Numbered from the stretch's first letter, positions 1-5,135 are shown. The stretch is DNA of 5,927 bases from Desulfobacteraceae bacterium (GCA_030638305.1 DAOWEW010000148.1:1-5927), one strand, 5' to 3'. The notes: generated by a model not told the origin, from the sequence alone. Program-made: numbers and translations.

Positions 1-165
1 GAAATTGCAAGTCAGATGGAAGATGGCGAAAAACAGGTGAAAAAATACGGGAAAAAGCTTGAACAAAGGCATGGAAACCTGCGGCTGCAAAAATTTGTGG
101 TAGTAGCACTGGGATTTGAGAGAGTCTGTTTTAGGAACGTGGGCAAAGATGGCCTGAAGCTATGA
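1..165 (+). pseudogene. C-terminal fragment, probable PD-(D/E)XK-type or ATPase-associated protein
   Basis: Frame 1 is open from the window edge to TGA at 163-165, giving 54 residues. The tail has a basic amphipathic stretch (KQVKKYGKKLEQRHGN) followed by a hydrophobic strand and an aromatic motif (FVVVALGFERVCF). This pattern resembles the last helix and strand of PD-(D/E)XK domains found at the end of AAA-ATPase-like proteins (PDDEXK_9 type), where a helix of 'Y..KL' type precedes a 'vvliGi.F' strand. That family call is from memory and weak. The last dozen codons (CFRNVGKDGLKL) are encoded by the inverted-repeat element starting at about 130, so the natural C-terminus was probably replaced. 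The 5' part lies outside the window, so it cannot be told whether the gene is otherwise intact. No catalytic residues are visible here. Confidence 0.5.
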
Positions 166-203
166 TGCATAGTTGCGTAAGTTATTTCGTTCACGTTCCT
201 TAA
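130..203. repeat. MITE-like element with inverted ends
   Basis: The left end TTTAGGAACGTGGGC (130-144) and the right end, read on the minus strand as TTAAGGAACGTGAAC (203-189), form imperfect terminal inverted repeats of about 15 bp around a 74-bp element. Inside is a second small hairpin, CTATG-ATG-CATAG (about 160-172). The same end sequence recurs as single copies at 2929-2954 and 4312-4326, so this is the only two-ended copy in the window. No transposase is encoded, so it would have to be moved in trans or be a structural (REP-like) repeat. The left end is translated as part of the upstream protein fragment. Confidence 0.6.
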
Positions 204-240
204 CAAGTCCTTGATGCGCAAAAAAATCCTTATATCATGA

Positions 241-261
241 CAGTTGATTAATATTCAACTG
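241..261. promoter_or_regulatory. Palindrome, candidate operator
   Basis: CAGTTGA and TCAACTG are perfect 7-bp inverted arms around an AT-only 7-base centre (TTAATAT). The arms are 14 bp apart centre to centre and lie 17 bp upstream of the -35 element of the SLOG-gene promoter. That geometry suits a dimeric repressor or activator. It has no T-run, so it is not a terminator. No regulator gene that would bind it is present in the window. Confidence 0.4.
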
Positions 262-277
262 ATTAAATTTATCAGGG

Positions 278-306
278 TTGCAATCTGCACAAAAACAACT
301 TATATT
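278..306 (+). promoter_or_regulatory. Sigma70-type promoter for the SLOG gene
   Basis: TTGCAA (278-283) and TATATT (301-306) are separated by exactly 17 bases, close to the consensus TTGACA-17-TATAAT. Transcription would start near 312-314, leaving a leader of about 60 bases before the ATG at 372, with a strong AAAGGAG ribosome site at 356-362. A weaker alternative, TTGATG (211-216) with TATCAT (233-238), lies further upstream. Confidence 0.55.
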
Positions 307-371
307 TTTTAGAACACTTCTTCGAGATACGAAAAAATCAAAAAGATAAAAAATAAAAGGAGATAAAAATA

Positions 372-935
372 ATGACTGACTATTTTGATGTTACTCTTTA
401 CAGTGGCGGGCATAAGGGAGCCGAGGCCGAGTTTGGAAAGCTTGCAGAACGCTGGGGTATTCAGGAGGTTAACTTTTCGTTCGATGGACACAATATTGAA
501 CGTACTAGAGGTGTCCGAGTGCTGACTCCGGAAGAACTTGACAAGGGGAATGTCAGCATGGAAATAGTTTCTGCCCGCATGGGACGAAATTATTCAAAGG
601 CTGAAAAAATACGAAAGGTCATACAATCTATTTTTCATATGGTCAACAATGGCTACCACGTAATAGCAGTTGGATGGATACAGCCGGATAGCACTGTCAA
701 AGGAGGAACCGGTTGGGGGGTTGAGCTTGCAAAGCTCTTTAACCGTCCAATCAACGTATATGACCAGGAACGTAAAAAATGGTTCTTATGGAAGGATAAC
801 AAATGGATTGCTGAAACGCCCGTTATTATTGATAAAACATTTGTCGGAACAGGAACCAGAAATCTTAGTGACGAAGGCCGCAAAGCAATTTATGAGCTTT
901 TCGAAAACTCCTTTGGACCTGCAAGAAAGAATTAA
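372..935 (+). CDS. SLOG-superfamily (YpsA/LOG-like) nucleotide-binding protein
   Basis: This is an intact 187-residue soluble protein with no signal peptide or membrane segment. Residues 9-22 (LYSGGHKGAEAEFG) match the glycine-rich 'SGG..GA(D/E)' phosphate-binding loop of the SLOG (SMF/DprA-LOG) Rossmann fold. Residues 111-119 (GGTGWGVEL) match the second conserved 'GGxGT..E'-type motif, followed by a strand ending in INVYDQ. Residues 158-172 (VGTGTRNLSDEGRKA) are a conserved C-terminal 'GTR' motif known from uncharacterised bacterial and fungal proteins of this type. SLOG proteins bind nucleotides or nucleotide-derived ligands, and some act as sensors or effectors in phage-defence and NAD/ADP-ribose-linked conflict systems. 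Others are nucleoside-processing enzymes such as LOG. The substrate here is unknown. The start is fixed by AAAGGAG 9 bases upstream of ATG. The gene has its own promoter and candidate operator and is monocistronic. Its TAA overlaps the stop of the convergent uup gene. Confidence 0.75.
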   Translation: MTDYFDVTLYSGGHKGAEAEFGKLAERWGIQEVNFSFDGHNIERTRGVRVLTPEELDKGNVSMEIVSARMGRNYSKAEKIRKVIQSIFHMVNNGYHVIAVGWIQPDSTVKGGTGWGVELAKLFNRPINVYDQERKKWFLWKDNKWIAETPVIIDKTFVGTGTRNLSDEGRKAIYELFENSFGPARKN

Positions 936-2827
936 TCTTTTTCGAGACTTTCAAGCACGTCCCAGCGAAGGTAGGCTGCTTTGATTTTATCTTCCACTTC
1001 AGTGAGATGTGCCTGGATCTTTGCGATTTCCTCTTTTCCCTTTTTGTAAAACATAGGATCGGACATGACTGTGTATAATTCCTTTTGCTCAGCTTCAAAG
1101 GTGTCGATCTTAAGGGGAAGTTCTTTAAGTTCCCGCTTTTCCTTAAACCCGAGCTTGCGCTCCTTGGGGCGCCTGGTTTCAGGCCTGTGTTTATTGCAAG
1201 ACTTTTTTGCCGGCAGGCGCTCCTGTTGGGGCTGCGGTTTTTGAATCAACCAGTCATCGTAACCACCGGCATATTCATTCACCCGGCCTTGACCCTCAAA
1301 GACCAGGGTGCTTGTAACAACATTGTTCAAAAAAGCACGATCATGGCTTACAAGTAAAAGGGTTCCCTGGTAGTCGAAAAGAAGTTTTTCGAGAAGTTCC
1401 AGGGTTTCCGCATCAAGGTCGTTGGTGGGCTCATCCAGCACAAGAACATTTGCCGGCCTTGTAAAAAGCTTTGCGAGAAGCAGCCTGTTTTTTTCTCCAC
1501 CGGAAAGAACATGCACCGGTGTACGGCATCTCTCCGGTGAGAAGAGAAAATCCTGAAGATAACTTATCGCATGACGCTTTTGGTCGTTAAAAATAATAAA
1601 ATCGTTTCCTTCGCAGATATTCTCCTGAACGGTTTTGTGTGTATCAAGTTGCTCCCTGAGCTGGTCGAAATAGGCCACCTGAAAATGGGTGCCATGGCGG
1701 ACATGCCCTTCATGTGGAGAAATTTCTTTTAAAAGAATTTTCAACAGACTTGTTTTGCCAACGCCGTTGGGGCCGATGATACCTACCTTGTCCCTGCGCA
1801 TGATTACAGTGGCAAAATCCCGGATGATATGGGTTGAGCCATAAAAAAAACTGATATTTTTTGCTTCGATAACAAGCTTTCCTGTCCTTTCTGCCTCCTG
1901 AACCTGCATTCTGACATTATTGCTTTGCTTGCGTCGCTCCCGAAAAGCTGCCCGCATTTTTTTCAAGGCTCTGACACGCCCTTCATTCCTGGTTCGGCGG
2001 GCCTTAATGCCCTGTCTGACCCAGGTTTCTTCCTTTGAAAGTTTTTTGTCAAATACCCTGTTCCGGCTTTCTTCGGCTTCAAGAACAGCATCTCTTCGTT
2101 TTAGATAGGTTTCATAATCACAGTTATAGGAAACAAGTTTGCCCCGATCCAGCTCCATTATACGGTTGGCGATTTTTTTCAGAAAAGCACGGTCATGAGT
2201 AATAAAGAGCAGGGTTGTTACGTTGCGCAGAATAAATTCCTCCATCCATATGATGGAGTCAATGTCAAGATGGTTGGTCGGCTCGTCCAGCAAAAGAATG
2301 TCCGGCTGTATAGCAAGCGCACGGGCAAAAAGCGTGCGTCGTTTCATACCTGCTGAAAGGTCTGCGAATTTTTTTTCAGGGTCGAGCAGGGTCCTGGACA
2401 GAATGCTTTCAACCTGCCCTAAAAGTTCCCATCCGTTGTCGGAATTCAACCTGTTTTGCACTTCATCCCGTTTATTTACAAGTTCGATGGTGTTTGCAGT
2501 CTCAAGCTGTCTGCATATTCCGTTGTACTCAGCCAGCGCTCTGCCCTTTGGCCCCAGACCTTCAGCAACCACATCAAAAATTGTGCCGTTGAATCCCGTA
2601 GGCACATCCTGCTCCAGCACAGCCACTGTAGCTCCCTGCTTACGCCAGACATCGCCGCTGTCAGGAAGAATTTCGCCGGATAGAAGCTTCAGCATGGTGG
2701 ACTTGCCTGCGCCGTTGCGTCCCAGCAGGCAGACACGTTCTCCTTTTGCGATCTGAAACGTTATTTTTTCAAGCAGGAGTGGATCACCAAATCCCCAGCA
2801 CATCTCCCGCATGCCGATCAGCACCAT
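932..2827 (-). CDS. uup: ABC-F family ATPase, Uup type
   Basis: An intact 631-residue cytoplasmic protein with two ABC ATPase domains and no transmembrane segment. The first domain has Walker A GRNGAGKS (36-43), a modified signature LSAGM (157-161) and Walker B LLLDEPTNHLD (178-188). The inter-domain linker (about 240-315) is charged and arginine-rich, as in ABC-F proteins. The second domain has Walker A GPNGVGKT (352-359), signature LSGGEKNR (441-448) and Walker B VLVLDEPTNDLD (461-472). A lysine/glutamate-rich C-terminal extension (about 555-625) is the predicted coiled coil that separates Uup from EttA and other ABC-F members. Uup is linked to ribosome function and to precise excision of transposons, and its C-terminal domain binds DNA. 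The length matches Uup (about 635 residues). The start at 2827 gives MVLI..., matching the usual family N-terminus (MALI...), with a GGGGGA ribosome site about 8 bases upstream. The first signature is LSAGM rather than LSGGQ, which I believe is tolerated in this subfamily. The gene lies 3 bp after a YwbE-like remnant. Confidence 0.93.
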   Translation of the reverse strand: MVLIGMREMCWGFGDPLLLEKITFQIAKGERVCLLGRNGAGKSTMLKLLSGEILPDSGDVWRKQGATVAVLEQDVPTGFNGTIFDVVAEGLGPKGRALAEYNGICRQLETANTIELVNKRDEVQNRLNSDNGWELLGQVESILSRTLLDPEKKFADLSAGMKRRTLFARALAIQPDILLLDEPTNHLDIDSIIWMEEFILRNVTTLLFITHDRAFLKKIANRIMELDRGKLVSYNCDYETYLKRRDAVLEAEESRNRVFDKKLSKEETWVRQGIKARRTRNEGRVRALKKMRAAFRERRKQSNNVRMQVQEAERTGKLVIEAKNISFFYGSTHIIRDFATVIMRRDKVGIIGPNGVGKTSLLKILLKEISPHEGHVRHGTHFQVAYFDQLREQLDTHKTVQENICEGNDFIIFNDQKRHAISYLQDFLFSPERCRTPVHVLSGGEKNRLLLAKLFTRPANVLVLDEPTNDLDAETLELLEKLLFDYQGTLLLVSHDRAFLNNVVTSTLVFEGQGRVNEYAGGYDDWLIQKPQPQQERLPAKKSCNKHRPETRRPKERKLGFKEKRELKELPLKIDTFEAEQKELYTVMSDPMFYKKGKEEIAKIQAHLTEVEDKIKAAYLRWDVLESLEKD

Positions 2828-2830
2828 GAA

Positions 2831-2926
2831 TCAATCCCCCCGGTCACGCCCATTGCGCCGGCATTTCTTCAACACGATGCCAACCTCAACTCCGTGTGTT
2901 ATATCCTGCCGGATACTGCCCTGCAT
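2831..2926 (-). pseudogene. YwbE (DUF2196)-like N-terminal remnant
   Basis: A 31-codon minus-strand frame from ATG (2926-2924) to TGA (2833-2831). Its pattern M.G..R.DI..G.EV.IVLKK..R.G matches what I recall of the N-terminus of YwbE-family proteins (MNGxxRxDIxPGxEVDIVLKKDQRTGKxTRG). The family is normally about 65 residues with a conserved HPHGIKVRL centre, which is absent, so the 3' half has been lost. The frame ends 3 bp before the uup ATG and contains the uup ribosome site, so its translation could be coupled to uup. Its own start has no Shine-Dalgarno sequence and directly abuts the dispersed repeat at 2929-2954. The alternative reading is a short leader peptide for uup, but the YwbE resemblance makes a truncated gene more likely. 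Confidence 0.5.
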
Positions 2927-2928
2927 CA

Positions 2929-2954
2929 GTTAAGGAACGTGGACGAATTAACTT
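2929..2954 (+). repeat. Dispersed repeat copy (TAAGGAACGTGGAC)
   Basis: This single copy matches the right end of the element at 130-203 over 28 bases (177-204 read on the minus strand) with only three differences. It lies exactly between the YwbE-like remnant and the transposase/unknown tail, and provides the last codons of the latter (read on the minus strand) and an in-frame TAA just upstream of the former. No partner inverted copy is visible nearby, so it is a solo end or the scar of a recombination. Confidence 0.65.
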
Positions 2955-3096
2955 CCCGTATCTTAAAAAACTCTATCTCCGGCCACTCTTCCATGCAGTA
3001 ACCGAGCTGCCATTCACTCGTTGTCAGAAGTGTCTTTAAAAATATTTCGTCGCTTGATACCCCTCTGCATATGATATGATGTAAGGCACCCGGCGC

Positions 3097-3133
3097 CTGC
3101 CCACTATCGCGAGCTCAGGCGAGGCGGGAGGGC
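3097..3133. repeat. 37-bp GC-rich palindromic insertion in transposase relic
   Basis: Alignment of the two flanking reading frames (…RIDA | PGALHH…) defines an inserted segment of 37 bases. It is about 73% G+C (27 of 37), far above the surrounding DNA. GCCTGCCC (3095-3102) can pair with GGGAGGGC (3126-3133) with one mismatch and one G-T pair, and the centre carries overlapping TCGCGA and GAGCTC palindromes. The 37-base length is not a multiple of three, and it brings an in-frame TAG. It looks like a REP/BIME-type mobile palindrome. No clear target duplication is visible. Confidence 0.55.
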
Positions 3134-3157
3134 ATCTATTCTGGCTTGACGTGGCAT

Positions 3158-3457
3158 GACTTCATTACCACAAACAAATGAAAAAAGAAACGCCTCAATT
3201 CAACCCCGTCCCCCTTTGTTTACTGAACAGCTTTGCCTTAAGGTAACGCCTGGTTATCTGTTTTTCTCTATGATATTAACTGGATATCGTTATATTTTAT
3301 CTCTGATTTAAATGTGTTCATACTCAGCACGGTTATAATTTGCGATTTTGGAATTGCCTATCTTCCTGTCAATACTGATAAAACTGATTGTAAAAAGCTC
3401 AATTTATGCCCGTGCTGAATATAACTCAACAACCACCGCTAATAAGATAGAGATAAT
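3158..3457. other. Gene-free stretch with transposase leader and MITE-like element
   Basis: No coding frame worth calling was found on either strand. The minus-strand motif GGGGGACGGGGTTGAATTG (about 3214-3196), about 40 bases upstream of the transposase relic start, is of a type I recall in front of REP-associated transposases in related genomes. It may be the leader or repeat tied to that element. A weak hairpin (GGTAAC 3242-3247 with GTTATC 3253-3258, one G-T pair) is followed by a short T-rich run and could be a poor terminator. Positions 3320-3421 are the inverted-repeat element listed separately. The rest is AT-rich and I see nothing in it. Confidence 0.4.
3320..3421. repeat. 102-bp MITE-like element with 13-bp inverted ends
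   Basis: ATACTCAGCACGG (3320-3332) and CCGTGCTGAATAT (3409-3421) are inverted copies matching at 12 of 13 positions. They are separated by 76 bp of AT-rich, non-coding DNA. The size and structure suit a non-autonomous miniature transposon or an insertion-sequence remnant. An internal stretch (TGATAAAACTGATTG, about 3376-3390) carries no obvious gene. A target-site duplication is not clear. It lies 36 bp upstream of the BRO/DinD-like fragment. Confidence 0.5.
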
Positions 3458-3695
3458 ATGACCAATCTTGAGTTGGTGCTAAACATGCTCGCTAAAGCCT
3501 CCACTACCGAAATATCCAAAAAGAAAAAGCCTGAATCCTTTCCTCAAAATAAAGAGGTAGCCAAACAAGGCGGTCATGTTGCAGGAACAGCAAGAAAGGA
3601 AATTGAAGCTCAAACAGGGGGAAAGCATAGTTAGCCCGAAAAATGCGGCAAATTTAATGCTGGAGAATAAAAGAAATGATTTGGACAAAGAATGA
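3458..3695 (+). pseudogene. BRO/DinD-like protein, C-terminal fragment with frameshift
   Basis: ATG at 3458 opens MTNLELVLNMLAKASTTEIS, then KKKKPESFPQNKEVAKQGG and HVAGTARKEIEAQTGG, stopping at TAG 3632-3634. The 'LNMLAEASTTEIS..(K/R)P..F..N...A..GG..A..AR.E.E..TG' pattern is the conserved C-terminal region of BRO-N/'DNA-damage-inducible protein D'-type proteins as I remember them. The usual continuation 'TG..(I/V)VSPKNA' is present one frame over (TGESIVSPKNAANLMLENKRNDLDKE, stop TGA 3693-3695). Removing one G from the G5 run at 3617-3621 restores it, so this is a single-base frameshift. The N-terminal BRO domain is absent and a TAA lies in frame 13 bases upstream of the ATG. Genes of this type often sit inside type I restriction-modification operons, which fits the HsdS-like scrap just downstream. 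No good ribosome site precedes the ATG. Confidence 0.6.
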
Positions 3696-3723
3696 AAAGC
3701 TGTCGTTTTGGGTGTAATCGAAT

Positions 3724-3906
3724 ATGAACTATAAAATAGAAATTGACTATAAAATAGAAATTCCTATATTATTAAATTATTTCGATACTGTTCACGATGA
3801 TGGAACTTTTCGCTTAGATGCAGAGCATTACCAGAAAAGATATTTAGAGGATCAAGAGAGATTACTTTTCATTCGCTTTTCAATTAAAACGAGCGATGAA
3901 ACGTAA
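3724..3906 (+). pseudogene. HsdS-like N-terminal scrap (type I restriction specificity subunit)
   Basis: A 60-residue frame. The segment DDGTFRLDAEHYQKRYLEDQERL resembles the common opening of HsdS subunits (FRLDAEYYxPxYLExxxxL), where the first target-recognition domain begins. An intact HsdS is about 400 residues. Here the resemblance stops after about residue 47 and the frame ends with an unrelated tail (FIRFSIKTSDET), so most of the gene is missing. The N-terminus carries an 18-bp duplication (NYKIEI-DYKIEI). The start has only a weak GGGTG 9 bases upstream, and the end overlaps the PilZ start by 11 bases. The family call is by pattern only, and a real small protein of unknown function is the alternative. 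Confidence 0.4.
3728..3762 (+). repeat. In-frame tandem duplication, 18-bp period
   Basis: ACTATAAAATAGAAATT occurs at 3728-3744 and again at 3746-3762, identical over 17 bases with one spacer base (period 18). It duplicates six codons, giving YKIEI twice at the start of the HsdS-like frame without breaking it. Replication slippage is the likely cause. Confidence 0.85.
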
Positions 3907-4315
3907 AGTTTTTTTTATTCCAAAAAATTATGGTTTAGGTACTATGAAACTCAAACATATTGGTGCAGAATACAGAAAGCATCCTCGTATAAATCAAAAC
4001 TTACAGTTTAAACTTAAAACAACCCATTTTCATGTTGTCACCGAGACGATAAATCTTAGTTGTATTGGGGCATATTGTCAGATCAATAAGGATATTCCCT
4101 TAATGACCGGCCTCGAAATAGTCTTGGCATTGCCTCACGTTGATGAAGAGGATAAATTTGAATATGTAGAATGTATAGGCTCAGTGGTAAGAGTTGAAAA
4201 GGTTGCCTCTAACACTGATGCGCGTGACGCATACAATATAGCTATTTATTTTAGTGATATTGAAGACCCTGAGAAGCAGAAAATTGAGAGTTTTGTCGAA
4301 AGATATAGATACTAA
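3896..4315 (+). CDS. PilZ-domain protein, cyclic-di-GMP receptor
   Basis: A 139-residue single-domain soluble protein. Residues 27-31 (RKHPR) form the RxxxR motif, and residues 53-58 (NLSCIG) form the (D/N)xSxxG motif. Together these bind cyclic di-GMP, so binding is expected. The rest of the beta barrel follows (strands at about 72-80, 89-101 and 112-120, with 'GSVVRVEK' and 'YNIAIYFSDI'), ending in a short helix. Such proteins turn the second messenger into changes in motility, biofilm or transcription, but no partner gene is adjacent. The start is uncertain. ATG 3896 overlaps the HsdS-like frame and has no clear ribosome site, while ATG 3944 (MKLKHIGAEYRKHPR) has only AGG 4 bases upstream yet still includes the whole domain and looks more natural. 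The stop TAA (4313-4315) is the first three bases of the dispersed repeat core. This gene is markedly more AT-rich than the YhcG remnant that follows. Confidence 0.85.
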   Translation: MKRKVFFIPKNYGLGTMKLKHIGAEYRKHPRINQNLQFKLKTTHFHVVTETINLSCIGAYCQINKDIPLMTGLEIVLALPHVDEEDKFEYVECIGSVVRVEKVASNTDARDAYNIAIYFSDIEDPEKQKIESFVERYRY

Positions 4316-4347
4316 GGAACGTGGACAAAATATTCGTTGCTGTCCAC
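4312..4347 (+). repeat. Dispersed repeat copy with hairpin
   Basis: CTAAGGAACGTGGAC (4312-4326) matches the ends of the element at 130-203 and the copy at 2929-2954. Its GTGGAC (4321-4326) can pair with GTCCAC (4342-4347) around a 15-base loop. There is no following T-run, so it is a poor terminator. It supplies the PilZ stop codon and marks the exact switch from AT-rich PilZ DNA to the GC-richer YhcG remnant. Confidence 0.6.
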
Positions 4348-5135
4348 AAATGGGCCACAAACTGTGGCACAATTGCCAGCCAGTGATTCTTCTGAAAATT
4401 TGCAACAACTCGTTGCAAAAATCCCCTGGAGACACCACATCCTGCTCATGGAAAAGATAAAAGACTTGCCTGCCCGGCTCTGGTACATGCGCCAGACCAT
4501 CGAACAGGGATGGAGCAGGAATATGCTGGGGCTGATGATCAAGAGCAATGCCCACGAAAGGCAGGGTGCGGCGGTAACCAATTTTGAAAAACGCCTGCCC
4601 GAGCCCCAATCCGACTTGGCACGCCAAGCCTTGAAAGACCCTTATATTTTCGACTTTCTGACACTTGCCGAACCGTTTCAGGAGCGGGAACTGGAAACCG
4701 AGTTGGTCAAGGCACCTTGAAAAATTTCTGCTGGAGCTGGGACGCGGCTTTGCATTCATCGGCAGGCAGTATCACATCGAAGTCGGCGATAAGGATTTTT
4801 ACATTGACCTGCTCTTTTATCACCTGAAACTGCGTTGCTTTGTGGTGATCGAACTCAAAAAAGGTGCATTCAAGCCGGAATACGCAGGCAAAATAAACTT
4901 TTACTGCTCGGTGGTGGACGACCGGCTCAAACATGAAAACGATCAGCCAATCATCGGTTTGATCCTCTGCCAGGAGAATGACCGTGTACTGGCCGAATAC
5001 GCGCTGCGCGATATTCGGAAACCCATCGGTGTGTCCGAATACGAACTCACCCGCGCCCTTCCGGACGATCTGAAGTCCAGCCTGCCTACAGTGGAAGAGA
5101 TTGAGGTGGAACTCAGCAGAGAGATGGAAGAATAA
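4337..5135 (+). pseudogene. YhcG/DUF1016-type PD-(D/E)XK nuclease, truncated and frameshifted
   Basis: Two adjacent frames make one protein. Frame A (from about 4337 to TGA 4718-4720) encodes AKIPWRHHILLMEKIKDLPARLW, then QTIEQGWSRNMLGLMI and LKDPYIFDFLTLAE. Frame B (from 4710 to TAA 5133-5135) continues with RHLEKFLLELGRGFAFIGRQY and the nuclease core. Skipping base 4709 (one A of GTCAAGG) joins them as ETELV-RHLEKF, which is how I recall intact homologues reading. The core residues remain: Asp in FYIDLLFY (4806-4808), Glu (4851-4853) and Lys (4857-4859) in VIELKK. Intact members are about 340-370 residues. Roughly the first 100, the helical DUF1016 N-terminal part, are missing, and no normal start exists (TTG 4337 is only the first possible one). 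This family is a DNA-processing nuclease often found near restriction and defence genes. The frame is in phase with PilZ, separated by the single TAA 4313-4315. Confidence 0.88.

Larger units (their letters stand above)
2926..3157 (-). pseudogene. IS200/REP-associated tyrosine transposase relic fused to unknown tail
   Basis: On the minus strand, ATG at 3157-3155 encodes MPRQARIDA. After a 37-base interruption (3133-3097) the sequence resumes as PGALHHIICRGV (3093-3058). Joined, these match the very conserved start of Y1-transposase (REP-associated, IS200-like) proteins, 'RIDAPGALHHII.RG', including the HH of the beta strand. The insertion adds an in-frame TAG and shifts the frame. Downstream, the catalytic HUH motif and the Tyr helix are missing. 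The frame continues from about 3057 into about 43 residues (SSDEIFLKTLLTTSEWQ... to ...KIREVNSSTFLN) that I do not recognise and that do not resemble the transposase, so an internal deletion or fusion is likely. The last residues come from the dispersed repeat. The TGA (2928-2926) overlaps the ATG of the YwbE-like remnant as TGATG. The product cannot be functional. Confidence 0.65.

Noticed and set aside
12..221. 69-codon minus-strand frame near the left edge
   Set aside because: It is Ser/Phe/Pro-rich, crosses the repeat element and opposes the more protein-like plus-strand fragment.
670..984. 104-codon plus-strand frame overlapping the SLOG gene
   Set aside because: It is an out-of-frame shadow of the SLOG gene and the convergent uup end, with no ribosome site or motif.
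2223..2756. 177-codon plus-strand open frame antisense to uup
   Set aside because: It lies wholly inside the strongly conserved ABC-F gene. Its Ser/Arg-rich product has no motif and no ribosome site, so it is a shadow of the other strand.
3179..3247. Short plus-strand frame MKKETPQFNPV...
   Set aside because: It has 22 codons and no ribosome site, and lies over the presumed leader of the minus-strand transposase relic.
3242..3258. Possible rho-independent terminator
   Set aside because: The stem is only 6 bp with a G-T pair and the T-run is interrupted, so it is not convincing.
4181..4759. 192-codon minus-strand frame opposite PilZ and the YhcG remnant
   Set aside because: The opposite strand carries recognisable PilZ and YhcG proteins. 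The minus-strand translation shows no family pattern.
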